Source: Effrenium voratum (Eukaryota; Sar; Dinophyceae; Suessiales; Symbiodiniaceae). From it: 64,000 bases of DNA. This document shows positions 9,601-18,024 of the stretch, piece after piece. The notes under the pieces were generated by a model. It searched no databases. It was not told where the DNA came from and saw only the letters and a program-made list of their open reading frames with translations. The stretch is from contig CAUJNA010001491.1 in assembly GCA_963377175.1 (NCBI GenBank), forward strand, positions 550,001 through 614,000. The letters are read 5' to 3'. Numbering within the stretch: the stretch's first letter is position 1; every line of letters begins with the position of its first letter. A program made the position numbers and the translations under genes.

Positions 9601-11132
9601 GCCCCAAAAGGTTGGGCAACTGAGATCTTGCTGGTTCGATCGGCAGGGAATGAGGGATTGCAATGACCTCGAACAAAAAGCATCCGTGATGTGGTGTCCT
9701 TTAAGGGAGAATGACCTCGGGGAACAAAACACATCCCTGGCGTGGTTTCCTTGAAGGGAAACCCCAAAAAAGATTCATGTTCAAAGCTCGGAATGGTCAT
9801 TCCCTTGTGAGCACGCAAGAGTTTGGGACATGGTTGACATGCTGCGGATGGTTGCAAAACCCAGAAATTTCTCAAAGTAAATGCCAACAAACGGCTGCAA
9901 CCATGGTTTCGAAGTGGTGGGAACGGATTTAGTCCATCCACAGTATTGGGAGGTTGAGCCTGGATGCAAGTAGTGCGAGGAGCTAACAAAGTGCAAACAG
10001 TTTTCTCATGTGACCGTGACTCAATGAGGTTTTGCAGCCCCCTGCAACACCATTCAAATTGTTCAGGCCCTGTAGATGCTTGCTCCTTCATTGTTTCCGG
10101 TTGGCTCATCTTACGATTGAGCATCAGCAGTTCGCTTCGACCTCAAGAGGTTCCATTTTCCCGCGTACGGAGGCTAGATAAATGGAATTGGGGGACCCTG
10201 CCCCTCTCTCCCCAAAAAAATAGTAGAAATGATGAGTATAAGTGGCGGGCTGATTGGAAGGGGAATCTGGAGAGGTCCCCCGACCTCAGCACATGATCAG
10301 GTAACCCTTGGTCGCTTTGGATTGGTGGGAACGGGGGGTAACCCCGGGTTCTTGAGGGACGAGAAGCCTCCCCCTAACCACCAGTCCACCAATCCAAAAC
10401 CACGAATTAGAGGGAAGCTTATCCATCGCTGGCCTTTTAGGTCAGCTAAGTTGAAGCCAGATAGCACTCGGAATAAGTTTGGTGTTGCTCATTTACCAGC
10501 GCCGGCCGCTTGCCGAAATAAAACGGGACACAAGGGTCATGGCACTCTTATTCCTTTCGTTGGCTGGGCTTCCCACCTACAACTGGTCACCACCAAGCAT
10601 CATATTCCAGCTGTCGGATCGTTTGCAGGGTTCATGGCTCGGCTCGCTTCCGCCAGGACAAGGTGTCTCACCCCCAGGCGCGGGCGGTGGGTTTCCGCAC
10701 TTGTTGACCACCGCATTTCCGGCGGTGCGCTGCGCGTGTCAGGGAAACCCTAGTTGGTTTGGATTTGGATTTGAAGCATTTCCTGGTTCTTGTAGAGGGC
10801 AACTCACGGAAACCACCCCTTTGAACACCTCCAAACCACGGATTCGGCTCCGAACCACCTGACCTTGAGGGGAGCCGATGTAATGTGGCTCGGCATTGGC
10901 CAGCGAGTTCCCCTAAGGGGTTACAGCTTTCACAGGTATCGAATCAAGGAAGGTGTGAGATGCAGTCCGTGGGAGCTGGGGTGCTGCTTTAAATCCACGG
11001 ATTCTGGAGTCCTTATGTGGCTTACTTTGTTGACTCACTCGCTGAGTTCCTGGGACTTCAGTCAGTTTTTGGGGTTCGGGCCAGCTTAGTGCCAAATAAA
11101 TAAATCAATCAATGAATAAATAAATTACTCTG
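9601..11132. other. Intergenic stretch, no gene recognised
   Basis: Contains one small inverted-repeat element (10317-10398). The longest frames (for example about 10229-10750 forward and 9555-10124 reverse) overlap each other and show no domain, so I do not call them genes. Confidence 0.45.
10317..10398. mobile_element. Short inverted-repeat element, ATTGGTGG family, copy 2
   Basis: Bounded by TTTGGATTGGTGG and CCACCAATCCAAA, with an internal GGGGGTAACCCC palindrome. It is followed by ACGAATTAGAGGGAAGC, like the DNA after the copy at 3624. Confidence 0.45.
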
Positions 11133-11193
11133 CATATATATATATATATATATATATATCTGTGTATATGTATACATGTATGTATATTTAACA
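11133..11193. repeat. TA microsatellite
   Basis: (TA)n of about 13 units followed by TGTATATG/TACATGTATGTATAT variants. Confidence 0.9.
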
Positions 11194-11806
11194 AAGTACA
11201 TGTTGTTTGTTGTGTTTGTTTGTGTGTGGGGGGGGGGGAGGGAGTTTTTTCAGGCACTTGTGGCGAATTTTCAGCTTGGGCTTGGGAACATGTTGCCCGT
11301 TTGCGGTTGGGCCACTTGGCGGCGCCGCACGAACCTCCCTCGCACACGTTGACCCAAAAGCGGGTTATCCAAATGGGTGCCCCCGCAAAGCAAAGATGTG
11401 GTGGTCCGTTTGGTCCCCCCCTTTAAACCAACCCCCCCCCCCAAAAAAAAAAACAAAATGAAGAAGCTATCCTCAGAAAAAACAAAAACACAAAACCACT
11501 CCTTCCCTTGTTCAGGCGCCTTTGCTCGAGTCTCGGGGCTGGTCCGAACCTGCCATATCTCGTCACCGACGGAAGGTTGTCCAAGCGGAGTCGGGCCGTT
11601 TCAACGCTTCATGAACTCACCCGAGTCCTTGGTCCAGATTAGTCACCCCAAAGGCTGAACCGTTTGTTTCTGGGTCGCAAAGGGGCAACTGAGTGAAGCC
11701 GCGCAAGACGTGCGACAGGCGGAAAGCCTGCTTTGGACCTACGCCCCTCGGCTAGAAAACTTAAATAGCTGCGCGGTGGAGCTTGTTCGCGCAGGGGGGG
11801 CATTTA
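11194..11806. other. Intergenic stretch, no gene recognised
   Basis: A G run at 11227-11238, a C/A run near 11436-11456 and only short chance frames. Confidence 0.5.
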
Positions 11807-11807
11807 T

Positions 11808-11904
11808 TTCCGTTTGCTTAAGAATATATCATGATCCCTTTTGGTTTTAAAAGGAATCGGTCACCACTGTGTTTTTTTTTGCCAGGGGTCTTAAGCAAAC
11901 GGAA
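11808..11904. mobile_element. CTTAAG inverted-repeat element, copy 1
   Basis: Ends TTCCGTTTGCTTAAG and CTTAAGCAAACGGAA are a perfect 15-bp inverted repeat. The core is CCTTTTGGTTTTAAAAGGAATC followed by CACCACTG. Relatives at 53488-53602 and 63469-63588 share the core but have CCATTTG/CAAATGG ends. No target duplication visible here. Confidence 0.65.
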
Positions 11905-11905
11905 G

Positions 11906-12474
11906 CTAGCCGTGCAACGGTGTGGGTTACGACCGCAGATCATTTGGTCGCAATTGCTCATCCGCAAGAGACATAAGATACATGCCAGACATGTTGAACA
12001 TGTAACGCAGGCGGTCTTCGGAGCTCGCCAAGTAAAAAACCGGAGACCAAGAACGGGTCCCGAACAGGCGATTCCTCTGAAAGGGATTGGTTTTGCGGGG
12101 TTCCACCTTTTAGCCTGGGGAGGATGTTTCAGGAGAACCAACAGCCGTGACTGGGGATGGGGTGGGGGGCGGGTTTTGCGATTCAGGCGCAAGCGGCTTT
12201 GGACTGGTTCGCGACAGGCCTCCCACGTTTGATGCAGAGCCAGCGTGTTCAAGGTGGCTTTCCCTGCCCTCCCTTCCCCCCTCCCTTCCCACTGGACACC
12301 AGAACAAGTTAACAAGTTGCTTAGTTTGGAGTGTGGGTTGGAAGTGACTCTTCATTGGCAAGCTTGAGTCGGTGGGCTCTTTTCATTCGCAAGCTTGAAC
12401 AAATTCTGCTTGAGCCAACTTGAGGCTGTTTGGAATGAACCGGGCGGGATCCCCGTCACTCTCATAGATCACTG
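11906..12474. other. Intergenic stretch, no gene recognised
   Basis: Overlapping chance frames on both strands without domain features. Confidence 0.45.
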
Positions 12475-12598
12475 CTAGGTCCCCCAGCGATTGGTGCAAC
12501 CTTTCTCACCCTTTCTTTTTTGGTGGAGGGCTCCCCTACTAAAATAGACTACAGGAAAAACAGGGTACCCTATTCTACCTCTCTACTGGAGGACCTAG
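12475..12598 (+). mobile_element. CTAGGTCC inverted-repeat element, copy 4
   Basis: 124 bp, CTAGGTCCCCCAG to GGAGGACCTAG, flanked by ACTG (12471-12474) and ACTA (12599-12602), a 4-bp duplication with one mismatch. The interior is very like copy 3. Confidence 0.7.
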
Positions 12599-12842
12599 AC
12601 TAAGTGTTCTTTTCACATCCCACTGGTTTAAAGGGAAATCAAAAGGAAGCCTCCCCATTTTGCAGGGTGCCCATTCTATTGACTTAGGCCCTTATTTTGG
12701 GCCTAGCTGGCCTGTACAGTTGGGCGACCGTCAAGAGGCGCTAAGTGCTCATCCACTTTCGACCCATTCACCGACTTACTTGATTCACCCATTTACTTGT
12801 TGACTGCTAAGACCAGTTTCCCACTTTGTTGACCATTATTTT

Positions 12843-13299
12843 TGTTTTTGGGGGCATGTAGTTTTATCATAGCATGTTTCCATGCCACGGCCAATGCGCC
12901 GTTTGGCTCAAGCTTTTCACCTGGCATTCATTGCTCGCCATTTCGTCGGGAAAAGATCACGGCGCACCTTTACACCGGCCTCGTGTTTACGCGGCCGTTG
13001 TGCCTGGGGCGGTGTTCTTTGTCCTGGAGGTGGGTCGGGCTATTGTTTGAGGTGCGCTGCTATTGCTTGCTTTGCTCGCTTGGTGCTGCTTGCTGCTGGT
13101 TTGCCTGCCTGCTCTGCGCTGTGCTGCGCTTCTGCTTGGTTTCTTCTTGTTACAACGAGGCACCCCTTTTGGTTCGTGTTAGTGCCGGCCGAGGGCAACC
13201 GCTTTGCCCTTGGGACCGGGGGGATAAGGTGGTCTCTTCTTGTTGGTGGGTTAGGGCCTGTTTTATCCATCCCGAAACTCTGTTTCAAACCCTTTCGCA
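12843..13299 (+). repeat. 5' long terminal repeat of the giant element
   Basis: 457 bp, TGTTTTTGGGGGCATG at the start and CCCTTTCGCA at the end. It appears identical in sequence and length to the copy at 49581-50037, and translations in two frames agree throughout. Positions 12898-12912 read GCCGTTTGGCTCAAG, close to the 3' part of the dinoflagellate spliced leader (GCCATTTTGGCTCAAG). It also contains one GGCCAATGCGCC motif at 12889. No clear TATA box seen. Confidence 0.92.
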
Positions 13300-13320
13300 G
13301 GTTATCAGCCGTAGGATTCG
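13300..13320 (+). promoter_or_regulatory. Putative primer-binding site resembling a tRNA anticodon arm
   Basis: The 5' LTR is followed at once by GGTTATCAGCCGTAGG. Its complement ...GGCTGATAACC looks like a tRNA anticodon stem-loop (loop CTGATAA), not a tRNA 3' end. The second element in this window has GGTTATGAGCCC at the same place. Drosophila copia is known to prime from a half tRNA-iMet in this way. The tRNA identity here is inferred. Confidence 0.55.
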
Positions 13321-13386
13321 TCCTCGGTTGGCACCGCGAACCCCTTTCTAACAACCCTGCAGGCATCGTAGGGTAGTGTAAATAGT

Positions 13387-16300
13387 ATGGCGGGAATCAC
13401 TGAGGATGGACCTCATGTGGTGACCGATGAATGGGTTCTCGGCCAGGCCGGAATCTTGGACGTTGTGAATGACGACCAAGTGCCCGGACAGCCGATGTTT
13501 TCCGGTCCTGACTTTTTGTCGGACCACACTTTTTCAGAAGCAATGCCTTCAGGAAGGTCCAGTGCTACTCGCACTGATGACCTATCGTCTAATGCCTCAA
13601 GAGCTAATCGCTCTCAGGGTCATGGGGCTAATCGTCCTGACCATGATGATTCCGTCTCAGGACGTGATGATGACGAGCCCGGTATTGCACCTGGAGCTCA
13701 ATCCTCATCTTTCCCGGAGCTGATGAATATTGGTCAGTCCGAGTTTCGTGACTCTCGAAGTAGCAGTAGACCTGTGCCAACCAGTAGTATAGTTTTTCAA
13801 GCGCTCGGTAATCCCGAACCTGGTACATCCAGTGGAGTTGCATTTGACGTTCATCTGCCGACCGAATCCGGTGGGCTCGATTGGAGAGCCTCATGGCCCA
13901 ACGACGGAAACATTTTTGGTATGGATTTTGCCGCATGGATGCCAGGGCCACCCGCCCCGTCATCTTTCCCGCAATTCCAAAGCCCAAAACGGGCTGCTGG
14001 AAGCGATGAATTCATGCTACCTTTGTCGATTGAGAATCTCAATCCTGACGTGGCCAGCCGTAACGTCAGGCCAAGGCCGTCGGTAAACCCGACCATGAGG
14101 AACATGTCCCCTCCCCCAGGACTTTCAGGATTTGAGAGCCCTAGGGAGCGTAATATCGTAGATAGATTGGATTTGCATCCCAGTCCAACCCCAAGCAAAC
14201 GATCAAGGTCAAATTCGACTGGATCGCATAGGGCAAGGGGGATGGATCGGGAAACTGCCCATAGGGTTAACCCCAATACGCGGGACTCAGGACGCGGTCG
14301 ATCAGGTGACCCAGCGTCGATCGTTGGTAGAGATCCGCTAAACGCGGACACGTTGATTAACGTGCTTGATGGGATCGAAGCATTCCAGGAGGAATTCAAT
14401 AGGTCGAGTGGCCCGAATGTGCAGCCTTTTCGCCCTACGCCCAATGCGGCTTCCTTTCTCGCCATTGACAACACAGACGGAGCTGATGTTCCGATTGAGT
14501 CTGAATCCATGATGGCATCAAGTTCCAATCACAACAACACCGTCAGCAGCGCTACCGATGTTGAATCAATGTCTGAGTCTAGAGCGTCCAATGCGACTGA
14601 TTTGCATGACGTTGTCATTGCTGATATGAAGCCTGAAGTTCCTATGCGGACTGATAGGCCGGTAGTTCCCAAATTGTTTGTGACAAAGGGTCTAGGCATG
14701 CCACAGCCATCAGCTGTTCGTGATGCCAGAAGATCTGCACCGTATCAGAGTCAGTCTCCGAATCGGAGCGAATTCCCACGGCCATCAACGGCGGTACAAG
14801 ATGATTTCAGGACACCTCCGAGATCTAATCCGATCATGGTTGATTTGTCCACTCCTCGAGATCGCGGATCAGGATTTGGTCCTGCGAGTGAGGAGCAACC
14901 CAACGAGGTTGCTGATCTTGTAACAGCCCTTGAAAGAGGGAGAGTGGACTCTTCGGTAAGTGCGATCATTCATCGCCTGGTTGCTAAGGTCGAAGACCTT
15001 GGGCGTAGGAATGATAGAAGTGATCAATGCATCAAGCAGCTCTCCACTGAGGTTAACTCGTGGAGGGCCAAATACGACCAATGCGTCCATGTGAGTAGCA
15101 CGTGTACGCAGGCTGCGAACGCGGCCATGCAGCTGTCACAAGGGACTAAGGACATCGTGACCGAGCTTGGCCAACGCGTCAAGATCGTTTCCAATCGCAT
15201 GATAAGCATAGGCGATGCCCTAAATGAGCGAGCCAGCTATGATGATGTTGCTCGCTCCATCACCCAAGTTCAAACTGTTTTTGAATCTCTTTCTGATCGA
15301 GTAACCGGGCTTATAGCTCGTGTTGATATGATCGAGAGATCTCTAGTGGAGAGCCAATCCAACCATCCTGCTATTGGTGGAGTGAACCTCAAAATCGAGG
15401 ACCTGTCCACTAGGGTATGTCAGATTGATAGGATGATGCAAGATGTCGAACAACGCTGGACCAACAATAGGGACGGCATAAAGTGGGTTAAAGACCAACT
15501 TTATGAGACACAAGCCAACCTTGAGATGAAGTCAAGGGACTGCAAATCCTACACGGACAAGCAGAATACTCATAACATGGCCGTTTCGACTACGCTCAAC
15601 AGTAAGCTCGAGCAAATGCTCGAGGTGCTGGGTAATACGGCCCAGAGAATTAACTCCCTCGAGTCAAGGCACTCGAACCAGGCCTCAAGTAGTGGATTGA
15701 ACGATCACACAGGAGGAAGGCGAGCCGCGTCCCGTACTCCGGATAAGCGGCCACCTCCACCTGGCCCTCCTGATGGTGATCCTCCACCACCTCCTCCTCC
15801 AGATTGGCAAAGCCCAGGAGGAGGGGGGAAGAAGAGTGCTGCCGGTGGGAACCCTGGCAGCCCTGGTAAACCCAGGTGTAAATATGTAGGTGATGGGTAT
15901 AATCATCTCGTGGCTGAGTTTCACTGCAAGGGATGCAGAGGTGATATTTGTGAGTATTGTTTCTCATTTAAAGAGAACCTGTGTGAAGAATGTTCCCGTA
16001 ACGGACCCCGATGCGGAGTCTGTAGGGAGAGCTCGTTCCTGACCAAGGGAATTGAGTGTCAATTTTGTAAGACCTACTACTGCACCAGACATTCTGCTGG
16101 GCAGGATGACTACAGGAGATTTGGATTTGTCCAGGGTCCCTGTTGTCTTGCGTGCCTTAGGGACGAAACTAGGAGAAGAAGGGATCCCGATGGTAACCGT
16201 GTCAGGAATAGATCGCCTGGAGGCGTACCTGAGACGAACCCGACGCGGTCGTTCTCGCCGCCTCTGCGGCCACCCGTTGACAGATTCCGTGACACCCCAA

Positions 16301-17973
16301 CTGGGGGTCAACCCAACGCGGCTGACCTTCAGAGTCCTCCGAAGGCTACGCAACCCGTGCCCCTGGATAAACGTGAAACCGGATATTATCCAGGATTTGA
16401 TCCCAACGGTACAAGGCCGAAGGATCCTTCAGGCCTTGAGCCGCCGACCATGCGTGGCCCCGATCCTCCTGACAAGAACTGTCGGATGTGTGATCGGGAT
16501 ATTCCTGACCCCAGCAAAATTGGGGAATGTAAGATATGCATGAAAAGGGCATGTGAGATTTGCATTCCGAAGGCTACTCGCCTTTGTCCTGTATGTGCAC
16601 TGTCAATCAGTAGTTCTCAGGTTCCACAGCATCTTTTCGGAACTGGTGGCGGCGGATACAGTAGCCACCATGATCCGAACTGTACAGCTGCGACTAAGTG
16701 CATTTCCATAGACCTCCCGCCAGAGCCCGACGCGGCTGGGCTGAGGGTATGGATAGCCAATATGAAGGAAGCTGTTAGCAATGCCTACAGCTATGATGGA
16801 CTTTACGTCATCAATTGGCTAACTGAAGTCGAGAAGGCAAAGACCTTTGATGAACTGGATGGGGAATGTAAATACCACATCCTTGAAGCCAGGTTCAATG
16901 CAGCTATTCGGAAGTGCATCAAGACTGTTGCAATTATCGATAAGATGAATCGTCTCACCGAAGCCGCTCAACGCTCCAACAACCGCATCAAGAGTAGGCA
17001 GATCCTGTGGCTCTTATACGACCACTTAAGGACTGCAAATATCGGAGAGCAATCATTTAGGATAATCGAGCTCTCGAACTTGCGATGCAGTGTGTCATCT
17101 TTCTATACTGAAGAGGAGCGACTTGAAAGGTTCATCGCAAAGTGGGATCACATCCTTGCGGGTCTCGATGAACCGCTGACCGAACAGGTGAAGCGGTCGC
17201 TATTCAGTGAGAAGGTTAGACACCTCAACTGTTTGGCTCATGATATCAGGGAATGGGATAGGAACATATCCAACCCTGATGTTTGTAGCTATGAATGGCT
17301 TCGTGCTCGTTGCAAGAACGAAATTGACCGCTGGAGGGTTCGTAAGAATCAGGTCAATATGCACAAAGACTTTTACGAACGATCTCAGTCCAGGGAGAGA
17401 GCCCAGAAACCTGGCGCTCCTGGTCCTCCCGTTAGGAGACGATCTCCGTTTGGAGACTCCCATAGGCCTAATCGGCCTCCTAGTGATCCAAGGAAGAGGA
17501 CCGGTAATACCCCTAGTCCTCATCGAAGGGACAGGTACTCTCCCAGGAATCGGGAGCAGGACAAGCGGCGTACGCCTAGCCCTAGGGGCGAGCCCCCAAG
17601 GAGGCCCAGATCTACGTCGCCCGGCGCTCCTGCGATTGATGCGTGTAGGGACTTCGCGCGTGGATACTGTTCGCGCGGGCAAGAGTGCAAATTCGCACAC
17701 ACAAGAACTGGGAGTTCCGATGCTAAACGCAAGGAGCGTCCTCCCCTGATTCCAGGGTATTGCGCCCAATGGGTTGCCTATGGAAAGTGCATGAGGGATA
17801 AGTGTGATTACAAGCATGCAAAGCCACCTGAGCATTTGCTGAAAGAAGCGAAGCAACACACTGCGGCCCCAGCGACCGAGTCTGCCGATGCGCAACCCGA
17901 GTCTGCTGAACCCACTACCACTGCTGACGACAGGACATATAGTCCTGCCCCTGATTTGTCAGCGGGTTTTTGA
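13387..17973 (+). CDS. Gag-like structural polyprotein, copy A (1528 aa)
   Basis: Large nucleic-acid-binding structural protein, presumably forming the particle. Residues 1-500 are acidic, Ser/Pro-rich and low complexity. About 520-770 is predicted coiled coil by heptad pattern. 780-825 is Pro-rich. About 829-925 is a dense Cys/His cluster (repeated CxxC, RING/B-box-like), and a second cluster is near 1032-1075. About 1107-1335 is helical and is the best candidate for the capsid region. About 1350-1415 is Arg/Ser-Pro rich. Two CCCH zinc fingers follow: CRDFARGYC...CKFAH (about 1419) and CAQWVAYGKC...CDYKH (about 1458). The ATG lies 87 bp after the LTR. The stop is embedded in a -1 frameshift signal leading into pol. 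It is intact here; copy B carries indels. Assignment to Gag rests on position and zinc fingers. Most of the protein has no recognised family. Confidence 0.8.
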   Translation: MAGITEDGPHVVTDEWVLGQAGILDVVNDDQVPGQPMFSGPDFLSDHTFSEAMPSGRSSATRTDDLSSNASRANRSQGHGANRPDHDDSVSGRDDDEPGIAPGAQSSSFPELMNIGQSEFRDSRSSSRPVPTSSIVFQALGNPEPGTSSGVAFDVHLPTESGGLDWRASWPNDGNIFGMDFAAWMPGPPAPSSFPQFQSPKRAAGSDEFMLPLSIENLNPDVASRNVRPRPSVNPTMRNMSPPPGLSGFESPRERNIVDRLDLHPSPTPSKRSRSNSTGSHRARGMDRETAHRVNPNTRDSGRGRSGDPASIVGRDPLNADTLINVLDGIEAFQEEFNRSSGPNVQPFRPTPNAASFLAIDNTDGADVPIESESMMASSSNHNNTVSSATDVESMSESRASNATDLHDVVIADMKPEVPMRTDRPVVPKLFVTKGLGMPQPSAVRDARRSAPYQSQSPNRSEFPRPSTAVQDDFRTPPRSNPIMVDLSTPRDRGSGFGPASEEQPNEVADLVTALERGRVDSSVSAIIHRLVAKVEDLGRRNDRSDQCIKQLSTEVNSWRAKYDQCVHVSSTCTQAANAAMQLSQGTKDIVTELGQRVKIVSNRMISIGDALNERASYDDVARSITQVQTVFESLSDRVTGLIARVDMIERSLVESQSNHPAIGGVNLKIEDLSTRVCQIDRMMQDVEQRWTNNRDGIKWVKDQLYETQANLEMKSRDCKSYTDKQNTHNMAVSTTLNSKLEQMLEVLGNTAQRINSLESRHSNQASSSGLNDHTGGRRAASRTPDKRPPPPGPPDGDPPPPPPPDWQSPGGGGKKSAAGGNPGSPGKPRCKYVGDGYNHLVAEFHCKGCRGDICEYCFSFKENLCEECSRNGPRCGVCRESSFLTKGIECQFCKTYYCTRHSAGQDDYRRFGFVQGPCCLACLRDETRRRRDPDGNRVRNRSPGGVPETNPTRSFSPPLRPPVDRFRDTPTGGQPNAADLQSPPKATQPVPLDKRETGYYPGFDPNGTRPKDPSGLEPPTMRGPDPPDKNCRMCDRDIPDPSKIGECKICMKRACEICIPKATRLCPVCALSISSSQVPQHLFGTGGGGYSSHHDPNCTAATKCISIDLPPEPDAAGLRVWIANMKEAVSNAYSYDGLYVINWLTEVEKAKTFDELDGECKYHILEARFNAAIRKCIKTVAIIDKMNRLTEAAQRSNNRIKSRQILWLLYDHLRTANIGEQSFRIIELSNLRCSVSSFYTEEERLERFIAKWDHILAGLDEPLTEQVKRSLFSEKVRHLNCLAHDIREWDRNISNPDVCSYEWLRARCKNEIDRWRVRKNQVNMHKDFYERSQSRERAQKPGAPGPPVRRRSPFGDSHRPNRPPSDPRKRTGNTPSPHRRDRYSPRNREQDKRRTPSPRGEPPRRPRSTSPGAPAIDACRDFARGYCSRGQECKFAHTRTGSSDAKRKERPPLIPGYCAQWVAYGKCMRDKCDYKHAKPPEHLLKEAKQHTAAPATESADAQPESAEPTTTADDRTYSPAPDLSAGF

Positions 17974-18024
17974 GAGGGGCGGGCCGTCACCCTCAGGCTA
18001 TAGGGCTTGTTGCCTGCCCTGCTC
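17964..18024 (+). promoter_or_regulatory. -1 ribosomal frameshift signal between gag and pol
   Basis: Heptamer GGGTTTT at 17964-17970 fits X XXY YYZ in the gag frame (GGT TTT, then TGA at 17971). A shift by -1 reads GGG TTT TTG and enters the pol frame. After a 5-base spacer, GGGGCGGGC (17976-17984) can pair with GCCTGCCCT (18012-18020), and with the flanking bases it makes 12 of 13 pairs including two G-T. The same signal is preserved in copy B at 32421-32481. Confidence 0.8.

Noticed and set aside
10229..10753. Forward frame of 174 codons
   Set aside because: Crosses an inverted-repeat element, has no codon bias or domain, and overlaps another frame.
12842..13376. Two forward frames of 164-169 codons over the 5' LTR (and again at 49493-50069)
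   Set aside because: They lie within the LTR, overlap each other, are Cys/Leu-rich by composition and end in different flanking sequence at the two LTRs.
17200..17895. Reverse-strand frame of 231 codons opposite the gag C-terminus (and its twin at 31657-32352)
   Set aside because: It is the antisense shadow of the Arg/Pro-rich gag region. No domain, and its conservation follows from the sense gene.
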